From an uncultured Methylococcaceae bacterium (GTDB lineage Bacteria; Pseudomonadota; Gammaproteobacteria; Methylococcales; Methylomonadaceae): 5,384 nucleotides of DNA. The first letter of the stretch is position 1. Each line of letters begins with the position of its first letter. The position numbers were made by a program, and so were the translations under genes. The notes beneath the pieces were generated by a model that saw only the letters and a list, made by a program, of their open reading frames with translations, searched no databases and was not told the origin of the DNA. The stretch spans positions 1 to 5,384 of the forward strand of contig CAIMDR010000056.1 of the NCBI GenBank assembly GCA_903839795.1, read 5' to 3'. Of this stretch, positions 1-5,384 are shown piece after piece.

Positions 1-54
1 AACCATGATTGTTCGCTCACATCTAACATCCTAAAAACCATAAAGATATCAAAC

Positions 55-82
55 ATAATAGTTAAAATTAACAACAAAGCAA
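55..82 (-). promoter_or_regulatory. possible promoter for a gene leaving the left edge
   Basis: Read on the minus strand, TTGCTT (82-77, three of six matches to the -35 consensus) is followed after 16 bases by TATTAT (60-55, five of six matches to the -10 consensus). Transcription would start near 48, just before in-frame minus-strand ATGs at 41-39 and 29-27. The frame then reads MLDVSEQSW to the window edge. The surrounding DNA is AT-rich, so -10-like boxes are expected by chance, and no downstream gene can be confirmed. This is a weak call. Confidence 0.2.
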
Positions 83-197
83 TAAATTATTATGAATTAG
101 TCGGTATGTTAAAAGAAATTTGTAAATTAGCCGTTTTTTTTCATATATGCGAATTTAATAGTGTATTTATTGTGTGTTTTTGGGTGGCTGCTTTAAG

Positions 198-222
198 TTG
201 GGTTGCATTTTTTGCAACCCAA
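198..222. repeat. perfect 10-bp palindrome with T5 loop
   Basis: TTGGGTTGCA (198-207) pairs perfectly with TGCAACCCAA (213-222) around a loop of five T. Read on either strand it forms a stable hairpin. No clean U-run follows directly on either side, so it is not a textbook intrinsic terminator, although it could be a second block behind pntB. Its GTTGGGTT/AACCCAA core is shared with the palindrome at 260-290, which suggests that both are copies or remnants of one dispersed palindromic (REP-like) sequence. That relationship is inferred. Confidence 0.75.
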
Positions 223-259
223 TATTTGATGTATTACTTTTATATTAATTTGATATAAG

Positions 260-290
260 GTTGGGCTAACGACAATTCTGTTAACCCAAC
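260..290 (-). terminator. hairpin just after pntB, likely transcript end
   Basis: GTTGGGCTAAC (260-270) pairs with GTTAACCCAAC (280-290) across a 9-base loop. On the plus strand position 266/284 is a C/A mismatch. In minus-strand RNA it becomes a G-U wobble, so the 11-bp stem is complete only in the pntB direction. The stem begins 5 bases after the pntB stop codon. The bases after it on the minus strand read CTTATATCA, a poor U tract, so termination may be inefficient or the hairpin may mainly protect the mRNA 3' end. The sequence resembles GTTGGGTTA...TAACCCAAC palindromes that are scattered in many bacterial genomes, so it may be a repeat element serving as a terminator. Confidence 0.5.
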
Positions 291-295
291 ATAAG

Positions 296-1747
296 CTACC
301 CCTTTAATACCTTCAACACCGCCTGCATGGTCGTATTGGCATCACCAAACAACATGCGGGTGTTTTCCAGCACAAACAAGGGATTGCCCACACCTGCATA
401 ACCCGATGCCATGCTGCGTTTAAGCACGATGGTGGTTTCACCTTTCCAGCATTCGATGACCGGCATACCGGCAATCGGGCTGTTGGGATCATTAAGTGCA
501 GACGGATTCACAATATCATTGGCTCCGATAACGATGGACACGTCTACATTGGCAAAATCATCATTGATTTCATCCATTTCAAAAACGATGTCGTAAGGCA
601 CTTTGGCTTCCGCCAACAAGACATTCATGTGACCGGGCATACGGCCTGCAACCGGATGGATGCCGAAGCGTACTTTTTTGCCTTTATCCCGCAACAGCTT
701 GGTGATTTCATAAACGGTATGTTGAGCTTGAGCAACCGCCATGCCGTAGCCTGGAATAATCATGATGTTTTTTGCAGCTTGCAGCAGTTTCGCAGTTTCT
801 TCCGCATCAATAGGCTGTACGTCACCTTCAATCGCGGCGGCTACTCCACCCGAGGCCGAACCAAAGCCGCCGGCAATAACGCTGATAAAGTTGCGATTCA
901 TGGCGCGACACATGATGTAACTCAAGATGGCACCGCTGCTGCCGACTAAAGCGCCGGTAACAATCAACAAATCGTTGCTTAACATAAAGCCCGTTGCCGC
1001 AGCTGCCCAGCCTGAATAACTGTTGAGCATGGAAATAACCACCGGCATATCCGCACCCCCAATCGCCATGACCATGTGGACGCCAAAAATCAAGGCAATA
1101 GCGGTCATAATAGCCAACGGAATGAGCGCATTACCCCCGAGTTCAGTTTGTTGTAAAAACACAGAACCCAGAACGACAGTGGCAATCAACAGACCTAAAT
1201 TAAACCAGTGACGGCCAGGCAATAACAGCGGTTTGCCGCTGATTTTTTCGCTAAGTTTGCCAAAGGCAATCACTGAACCAGAAAAAGTAACGGCACCTAT
1301 AAGAATACCAATATAAATTTCCAATTCGTGGATGGTTTTTTCCACACCGGTGATGGTAATGGTGCTATCCATAAAATTGGCATAACCAACCAATACCGCA
1401 GCCATACCGACCAAGCTGTGCATAATGGCAACCAGCTCAGGCATTTGCGTCATTTCAACTTTTAACGCCGCTCTGGCGCCTATACTTCCGCCGATTAATA
1501 AGGCCACGATTAAGATACCGTAAACGGTGAACGATCCGCTTAATGCGGTACCGAAAACGGTAATTTCCAGCGCTGATTTGCCGGAAACCGATCCCCCTAA
1601 GATGGTAGCGACAATGGCAATCGCCATGCCTAACATGCCGAAATAATTGCCTTTTCGTGAAGATTCCTGATTGCTTAAACCGCTCAGGCTAAGAATGAAC
1701 AGAATGGCGGCAACGATGTAAGACATCGTAACTAAACTATGGGACAT
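296..1747 (-). CDS. pntB: NAD(P) transhydrogenase subunit beta (PntB)
   Basis: Inner-membrane subunit of the proton-translocating transhydrogenase. With PntA it couples proton entry to hydride transfer from NADH to NADP+. Residues about 5-300 carry a series of hydrophobic helices forming most of the proton channel. H110 (in IMHSLVG), D232 (in GADMPVV) and N241 match residues known from E. coli PntB to matter for proton transfer (His91, Asp213, Asn222). Residues about 310-483 are the NADP(H)-binding domain III, with [11 protein letters not shown] at 332-342, [20 protein letters not shown] at 362-381, IGANDIVNP at 407-415 and [11 protein letters not shown] at 443-453. At 483 residues it is about 20 longer than my recollection of the E. 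coli protein, mainly from extra residues around 52-72. The ATG is supported by AGGAG (1758-1754) six bases upstream. It lies 12 bases after pntA, in the same operon. Identification is very secure. Confidence 0.98.
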   Translation of the reverse strand: MSHSLVTMSYIVAAILFILSLSGLSNQESSRKGNYFGMLGMAIAIVATILGGSVSGKSALEITVFGTALSGSFTVYGILIVALLIGGSIGARAALKVEMTQMPELVAIMHSLVGMAAVLVGYANFMDSTITITGVEKTIHELEIYIGILIGAVTFSGSVIAFGKLSEKISGKPLLLPGRHWFNLGLLIATVVLGSVFLQQTELGGNALIPLAIMTAIALIFGVHMVMAIGGADMPVVISMLNSYSGWAAAATGFMLSNDLLIVTGALVGSSGAILSYIMCRAMNRNFISVIAGGFGSASGGVAAAIEGDVQPIDAEETAKLLQAAKNIMIIPGYGMAVAQAQHTVYEITKLLRDKGKKVRFGIHPVAGRMPGHMNVLLAEAKVPYDIVFEMDEINDDFANVDVSIVIGANDIVNPSALNDPNSPIAGMPVIECWKGETTIVLKRSMASGYAGVGNPLFVLENTRMLFGDANTTMQAVLKVLKG

Positions 1748-1759
1748 GGTGATCTCCTG

Positions 1760-3322
1760 TTATTTTCTGAACATTTCCAACATACGGCGGGTAACTAAAA
1801 AGCCACCGACAATATTGATAGAGGCTAAAAGTATCGCCACGCCAGCAAGGATCGTGACGGTGGAGTTGGTAGTGGAAATCTGCACTAATGCGCCAATAAC
1901 GATAATGCTGCTAATGGCATTGGTGACGCTCATTAATGGGGTGTGCAGTGAATGTGATACATTCCAGATCACTTGATAGCCTACAAAACAGGCAAGCACA
2001 AAAACGGTAAAATGCGCCATGAATGATTCAGGCGCGACAGCACCCAAGCTAAATAAAATCAGTCCGGCAATTAATGCCGGCAGTAGTTGTTTAACCGCCG
2101 GGGGAAGAAACGATTTTTTTTGTTGCTCCACGACTGACTGATAAGCCGGTGCTTCGGTTTGCGGAGCGGCAGCAGAGAGTTTCGGTGCGGGTGGCGGCCA
2201 AGTGATATTGCCTTCTTTTATCACAGTAGTGCCGCGTATCACCTCATCGTCCATATTAACATTGATGACGCCGTTTTTTTCAGGAGTCAGCTCGGTTAAT
2301 AAATGCCGCAGGTTGGTTGCATAGAGCTGGCTGGACTGGTTGGCCAAGCGACTGGGTAAATTGGTATAACCGATCAACGTGACATCATGCTTGACGACCA
2401 CTTGATCTTTTTCAGTCAGCTCGCAATTACCGCCTTGCTCGGCGGCCAAATCCACAATCACACTGCCCGGTTTCATTGACTCAACCATCGCGGCGGTGAT
2501 TAGTTTTGGCGCGGGTCTGCCAGGAATAAGCGCAGTGGTGACGATAATGTCGACTTCTTTTGCTTGTTCGGCAAATAATGCCATCTCGGCGTCAATAAAT
2601 TCTTTGGACATGGTTTTGGCATAGCCACCCGTTCCACCGCCTTCTTCCTTAAAATCCAGCATTAAAAATTCAGCGTCCATGCTTTCAATTTGTTCTTTTA
2701 CTTCGGGGCGGGTGTCAAAGGATCGGACAATGGCGCCCATGCCTTTTGCCGTGCCAATAGCGGCAAGACCGGCAACGCCTGCACCAATAACCAATACTTT
2801 TGCGGGCGGTATTTTACCGGCGGCGGTAATTTGGCCGGTAAAAAAACGCCCAAAATATTGTGCGGCTTCAACGATGGCGCGGTAACCGGCAATATTAGCC
2901 ATGGAGCTTAACGCATCCAGCTTTTGCGCTCGGGACATTCGGGGCACGCTGTCCATCGCCAACACGGTAACGTGTCTAGCCGCCAGTTTTTGCATTAATG
3001 CTTCATTTTGTGCAGGCCAGATAAAGCTGATTAAACACGCGCCTGAAGATAGCAGGTCAGTTTCTTCCAGTGCCAGTTTAAGATTGTGCTCGGGAGCACG
3101 CACTTTCATGATGATATCAGATTGCTTCCAAAGCGTTTTGGTATCCGTTACGATTTCAACACCGGCCTCCTTGTAGGCCTCATCAGAAATATTGGCACCG
3201 AGACCCGCACCGCTTTCAACGCTAACGGTAAATCCCAGTTTCATAATTTGTGCGGCAGCCTCTGGTGTAGTGGCAACACGCATTTCACCTTGGTGAATTT
3301 CTTTAGGTATACCAATCTTCAT
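1760..3322 (-). CDS. pntA: NAD(P) transhydrogenase subunit alpha (PntA)
   Basis: Alpha subunit of the membrane transhydrogenase. It binds NAD(H) in the cytoplasm and supplies part of the membrane domain. Residues 1 to about 375 form domain I. It has the start MKIGIPKEI, the conserved loop at 128-136 with R128, Q133 and D136 that contacts nicotinamide, the Rossmann motif GAGVAG at 180-185, and [12 protein letters not shown] at 290-301. A proline/alanine-rich linker (about 376-405) leads to four predicted membrane helices (roughly 411-430, 435-454, 467-481 and 487-508). The protein ends [10 protein letters not shown], as in E. coli PntA. At 520 residues it is the fused E. coli-type subunit, not the split three-subunit type of Rhodospirillum. 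The ATG has AGGAG (3332-3328) five bases upstream. It is first in the operon, followed by pntB after 12 bases. No frameshift or missing key residue was seen. Confidence 0.98.
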   Translation of the reverse strand: MKIGIPKEIHQGEMRVATTPEAAAQIMKLGFTVSVESGAGLGANISDEAYKEAGVEIVTDTKTLWKQSDIIMKVRAPEHNLKLALEETDLLSSGACLISFIWPAQNEALMQKLAARHVTVLAMDSVPRMSRAQKLDALSSMANIAGYRAIVEAAQYFGRFFTGQITAAGKIPPAKVLVIGAGVAGLAAIGTAKGMGAIVRSFDTRPEVKEQIESMDAEFLMLDFKEEGGGTGGYAKTMSKEFIDAEMALFAEQAKEVDIIVTTALIPGRPAPKLITAAMVESMKPGSVIVDLAAEQGGNCELTEKDQVVVKHDVTLIGYTNLPSRLANQSSQLYATNLRHLLTELTPEKNGVINVNMDDEVIRGTTVIKEGNITWPPPAPKLSAAAPQTEAPAYQSVVEQQKKSFLPPAVKQLLPALIAGLILFSLGAVAPESFMAHFTVFVLACFVGYQVIWNVSHSLHTPLMSVTNAISSIIVIGALVQISTTNSTVTILAGVAILLASINIVGGFLVTRRMLEMFRK

Positions 3323-3350
3323 ACAGTCTCCTGTGGGTGTGATTTAGGGC

Positions 3351-3356
3351 ATAATA
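3351..3356 (-). promoter_or_regulatory. candidate -10 box for pntAB
   Basis: On the minus strand TATTAT (3356-3351) matches five of six -10 consensus bases and would start transcription near 3344, giving a leader of about 22 bases before the pntA ATG at 3322. No good -35 hexamer sits 16-18 bases upstream; the nearest bases (3379-3374) read GTTCCC. That would fit a promoter needing an activator, or the call may simply be wrong. Confidence 0.3.
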
Positions 3357-3363
3357 AGCAAGA

Positions 3364-3387
3364 AGGTTTTGGTGGGAACTAAAACCT
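3364..3387. repeat. inverted repeat in pntA upstream region
   Basis: AGGTTTT (3364-3370) and AAAACCT (3381-3387) are perfect 7-base inverted arms around a 10-base centre (3371-3380). The repeat spans the place where the -35 of the candidate pntA promoter should be. It could be an operator for a dimeric regulator. As RNA it would make only a weak, A-U-rich stem. The structure is directly visible; the regulatory role is inferred. Confidence 0.45.
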
Positions 3388-3577
3388 AAGTGGTTGAGCA
3401 TAGGTGATTAGGCGTTGAAATTCAATAAAAAAAATGGTCCTTTTGTTAGGATCTCTTTTGGGCAACCCATTTTTTAAGGTGAGGTTAAATTTTGCTGTCA
3501 TTAGAAGTAGTTAAAAGCAATGAATCGTTTGATGTAAAGAGACATTCGAGCGTTGCAATAACCGATCAAGGAAGCTG

Positions 3578-4507
3578 ATGTTTTTATCAAAAGACTTTAT
3601 AGAAACCACCGAAGGGCTTATTTTTGCCGTAGTCGATCAAACTATTGAAAGCGGTAAGGTATTGTGTTTTTTACGCTATGTAAAAAATAACGGGTGTTGG
3701 CAAAAGGTAAGTACCGAGCCTGCCAATGCTCTTTTGCAGCAGTATCATCCATGCTATTTGCATTATTCACCCATTTTGGATGCGCATTTGCACGCGGTAG
3801 CCCTGGACAGGATTATTAAACATCACCAACCCAAGCAACGCTTGCAACAGATTATGCAGATAACTCAGCAAGATGCTATTGAGCGTGACCTGTTTCAATT
3901 GTGTGATTTATTGCAGCAACACGGCCTGGATTTAACGCAACTGGGCATTACCGGTTCCGTACTGGTTGGAGTGCAGAACTCGGGTTCTGATATTGATTTG
4001 GTCTGTTACGGTCGGGCGGTTTTTCATCAATGCCGGGCCATTACCCGTCAATTGATACAGCAAGATAAGCTGCAAGCATTGAGTGATCATGACTGGCAGC
4101 AATCTTACGAACGTCGATCTTGTGAATTAAGTTTTGAAGATTATGCCTGGCATGAGCAGCGCAAAACGAACAAGGCGGTTATTAACGGCCGAAAATTTGA
4201 TTTAAATTTTATTGATGATTCGGTCTCTGTCGAGGCGATGAGTTATCAAAAGTGTGGCGTGATTACGCTGCAATGCCGGGTAATTGATGATACGCATGCT
4301 TTTGATTATCCGGCTGAATTTAAAATAGCGCATGACGAGTTTGATGCCATTGTCAGCTTTACCGCAACGTATACGGGTCAGGCTATTAACGGTGAAATCG
4401 TGGAAGTGTCAGGGGTAGTCGAACAATCGCAGCAAGGCGTTAAACGTATTGTGGTGGGTTCCAGTCGGGAAGCGCACGGTGAATACATCAAGGTGATTCG
4501 TGCTTAA
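3578..4507 (+). CDS. archaeal-like nucleotidyltransferase, function unknown
   Basis: A 309-residue soluble protein with the polymerase-beta-type nucleotidyltransferase signature: G126-S127, then S137-D138-I139-D140, in ITGSVLVG and SGSDIDLVCYG. These residues hold the metal and nucleotide in that superfamily. D208, in NGRKFDLNF, is a candidate third carboxylate. An N-terminal part (about 4-45, DFIETTEGLIFAV then LRYV and WQKV) and a C-terminal beta-rich part (about 225-309) flank the catalytic core. This arrangement resembles the predicted archaeal nucleotidyltransferases I associate with COG2413, recalled from memory and not searched. The transferred nucleotide and acceptor are unknown. The ATG is supported by AAGGA (3568-3572) five bases upstream, and an in-frame stop at 3530-3532 leaves no earlier ATG or GTG. 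It overlaps the HAD gene by 8 bases, so the two are probably translated together. It is divergent from pntA. Confidence 0.85.
   Translation: MFLSKDFIETTEGLIFAVVDQTIESGKVLCFLRYVKNNGCWQKVSTEPANALLQQYHPCYLHYSPILDAHLHAVALDRIIKHHQPKQRLQQIMQITQQDAIERDLFQLCDLLQQHGLDLTQLGITGSVLVGVQNSGSDIDLVCYGRAVFHQCRAITRQLIQQDKLQALSDHDWQQSYERRSCELSFEDYAWHEQRKTNKAVINGRKFDLNFIDDSVSVEAMSYQKCGVITLQCRVIDDTHAFDYPAEFKIAHDEFDAIVSFTATYTGQAINGEIVEVSGVVEQSQQGVKRIVVGSSREAHGEYIKVIRA
4490..4502 (+). promoter_or_regulatory. ribosome site fixing the GTG start of the HAD gene
   Basis: AAGG (4490-4493), inside the end of the nucleotidyltransferase gene, lies six bases before GTG (4500-4502). An in-frame TGA at 4494-4496 rules out any earlier start, so GTG at 4500 is the first possible codon, and it leaves nine residues before the conserved HAD strand begins. 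The position implies translational coupling with the upstream gene. Confidence 0.75.
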
Positions 4508-5177
4508 TTTAAACGATTTTTCTGCCGTTATTTTTGATATGGACGGTCTGGTTTTGGATACCGAAAGTACTTATTTTGCGGCTTGGCAACAAACAGCAAA
4601 AGCCATGGGTTACTCGCTTTCTGATGCATTTTGTTTGTCTTTGTCAGGGTTGCACTATAAAGAGATAGAGTTAAAGCTGTTGACTTGCTGTGGGGCTGAA
4701 TTTAATCTGGATACATTTACTCGCTTAAGCGGTATTTTTTGGCGTGAACAGGTTAATGCCCACGGCATAAAGATTAAGCATGGCTTTACCGGGTTGCTGG
4801 AATTTATTGTTCAGCAACAAATTCCTTATTGTCTGGCAACCAACAGCAGTGCAGTCAATGCTGTTGAATGTCTTGAATTTGCTGGCATAAGAGAGATATT
4901 TTCGACTATTATCACCCGCGATGATGTTGAGCACGGCAAGCCGGCACCGGATATTTTTTTAAAAGCGGCCGAGTTGTTACAAGTGCCGATCAGTCGGTGT
5001 CTGGTGCTGGAAGATTCTTATGCGGGTATTGAGGCAGCATCCAGGGCAGGGGCTTTTTCAGTATTGATACCCTCTACCGAGCCGGTCGATCCGATGGCTC
5101 TAGCGCTATGTGATGTGATGATGATTGATTTGGCGCACACACTCATGGCCTTAAAGGTCGATTGTAGGGATGATTAA
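4500..5177 (+). CDS. HAD-superfamily phosphatase (beta-phosphoglucomutase-like)
   Basis: A 225-residue cytoplasmic hydrolase of the haloacid dehalogenase superfamily, subfamily I with an alpha-helical cap. All four catalytic motifs are present: D13-M-D15-G in IFDMDGLVLDTE (nucleophile and acid/base Asp), T114-N-S116 in LATNSS, K147 in HGKPAPDIF, and E171-D172 in VLEDSYAGIEAA. The cap lies at about 20-90. Family members are mostly phosphatases of sugar phosphates or nucleotides, or beta-phosphoglucomutases, and the substrate cannot be read from the sequence. The GTG start is fixed by an in-frame stop just upstream and an AAGG site. It overlaps the nucleotidyltransferase gene by 8 bases, so a linked job (for example removing phosphate from a product or by-product) is plausible but inferred. 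No clear terminator follows it. Confidence 0.92.
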   Translation: MLNLNDFSAVIFDMDGLVLDTESTYFAAWQQTAKAMGYSLSDAFCLSLSGLHYKEIELKLLTCCGAEFNLDTFTRLSGIFWREQVNAHGIKIKHGFTGLLEFIVQQQIPYCLATNSSAVNAVECLEFAGIREIFSTIITRDDVEHGKPAPDIFLKAAELLQVPISRCLVLEDSYAGIEAASRAGAFSVLIPSTEPVDPMALALCDVMMIDLAHTLMALKVDCRDD

Positions 5178-5233
5178 TCTTTTGCCTTGTTGCACTTTTC
5201 TGGTCGGATAAGTTGCAAAATTGACTCGCTAAG

Positions 5234-5264
5234 TTCACTCTTCAATCAGTTAATCCTGTATAAT
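5234..5264 (+). promoter_or_regulatory. likely promoter of the beta-RFAP synthase gene
   Basis: A perfect -10 box TATAAT (5259-5264) stands 34 bases before the GTG at 5298. The best -35 is TTCACT (5234-5239, four of six matches) with a long 19-base spacer. A closer consensus hexamer TTGACT at 5221-5226 is too far away (32 bases). Transcription would start near 5271. If real, the downstream gene can be expressed independently of the nucleotidyltransferase/HAD pair. Confidence 0.45.
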
Positions 5265-5297
5265 CAACAAATTTTTCCGTAACGCAAAACACCTTCT

Positions 5298-5384
5298 GTG
5301 ATAACTCAGTATTCTAAAGTCTCAGTCATTGCCCCGGCCAGATTACACATGGGGTTTATTGATTTAAGCGGATCATTAGACCGT
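5298..5384 (+). CDS. mptG: beta-RFAP synthase, N-terminal fragment
   Basis: Only the first 29 codons are in the window; the gene runs off the right edge. They read V/M-ITQYSKVSVIAPARLHMG, then FIDLSGSLDR. This fits the N-terminus of beta-ribofuranosylaminobenzene 5'-phosphate synthase, whose archaeal members begin with a similar P-R-I/L-H-M-G-x-I-D-L-x-G-S segment (GHMP-kinase fold). The enzyme joins 4-aminobenzoate or 4-hydroxybenzoate to PRPP with loss of CO2 and pyrophosphate, the committed step to methanopterin-type cofactors. An in-frame TAA at 5280-5282 and the absence of an earlier ATG/GTG make GTG 5298 the start. The ribosome site is weak; no clear AGGAG precedes it. Another GHMP-family enzyme is possible but less likely. 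Confidence 0.8.
   Translation, partial: MITQYSKVSVIAPARLHMGFIDLSGSLDR

Larger units (their letters stand above)
1..295. other. AT-rich intergenic region downstream of pntB
   Basis: No convincing gene is visible here. The stretch is much richer in A and T than the flanking genes. It holds two palindromes (198-222 and 260-290, listed separately), a T8 run at 134-141, and a short direct repeat AATTAG(T/C)CG at 95-103 and 125-133, 30 bases apart. Plus-strand frame 1 is free of stops from position 1 to the TAA at 256-258, but it has no ribosome site, its only ATG (106) leaves about 50 codons, and a perfect palindrome lies inside it, so it is not called. On the minus strand, in-frame ATGs at 41, 29 and the frame running off the left edge could be the beginning of another gene. 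Confidence 0.6.

Noticed and set aside
1..258. Stop-free plus-strand frame with a hydrophobic tail, ending TAA at 256-258
   Set aside because: It has no ribosome site and its only ATG leaves about 50 codons. The composition is that of AT-rich noncoding DNA and a perfect palindrome lies inside it. It could be the end of a gene entering from the left, but nothing recognisable is encoded.
629..949. Plus-strand open frame opposite pntB
   Set aside because: It lies entirely antisense to a highly conserved gene, has no recognisable protein features, and is explained by the codon pattern of pntB.
2679..3382. Several plus-strand open frames opposite pntA
   Set aside because: They overlap one another and the conserved pntA sequence and have no family resemblance, so they are shadows of pntA.
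3459..3475. TGGG-CAA-CCCA hairpin followed by six T, resembling a terminator
   Set aside because: The stem is only four base pairs and no plus-strand gene lies upstream to be terminated.
3434..3514. Possible 26-residue small protein beginning MVLLLGSLLG in the divergent spacer
   Set aside because: There is no Shine-Dalgarno before the ATG, only a run of A, and no evidence of conservation.
4725..4934. Minus-strand open frame inside the HAD gene
   Set aside because: It is antisense to a gene with all four HAD motifs intact and has no start signals of its own.
5180..5220. TTTTGC/GCAAAA inverted arms after the HAD gene as a terminator
   Set aside because: The six-bp stem has a 29-base loop and lacks a GC-rich base, so it would not be stable.

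Overview
The window looks like chromosomal DNA of a gammaproteobacterial methanotroph or methylotroph of the Methylococcales type (Methylobacter/Methylomonas-like). Two things suggest this. One is an E. coli-type two-subunit proton-translocating transhydrogenase (PntA/PntB). The other is the start of a beta-ribofuranosylaminobenzene 5'-phosphate (beta-RFAP) synthase at the right edge. That enzyme opens tetrahydromethanopterin (H4MPT) synthesis, a cofactor found in methanogens and in bacteria that oxidise formaldehyde with archaeal-like enzymes. The genus is inferred, not proven.

Layout: positions 1-295 are AT-rich and hold no convincing gene. They contain two palindromes that share a GTTGGG/CCCAAC core; the one next to pntB probably ends the pnt transcript. 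A possible minus-strand gene start touches the left edge. Positions 296-3322 carry pntA then pntB on the minus strand, 12 bases apart, each with a strong AGGAG ribosome site. A 255-base divergent spacer (3323-3577) holds a candidate pntA promoter overlapped by a short inverted repeat. On the plus strand come an archaeal-like nucleotidyltransferase (3578-4507) and a HAD phosphatase with a GTG start (4500-5177), overlapping by 8 bases. After a 120-base gap with a good -10 box comes the truncated beta-RFAP synthase gene, also with a GTG start (5298-5384+).

How the genes may work together: PntAB exchanges reducing power between NADH and NADPH using the proton gradient, which suits a cell whose formaldehyde oxidation yields reduced nicotinamide cofactors. 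The beta-RFAP synthase belongs to the pathway making the C1 carrier for that oxidation. The nucleotidyltransferase/HAD pair has no function that can be assigned from sequence alone. Its archaeal-like character, translational coupling and position just upstream of an archaeal-like cofactor gene make it the most interesting part of the window. A role in H4MPT or methanofuran metabolism is a hypothesis only.
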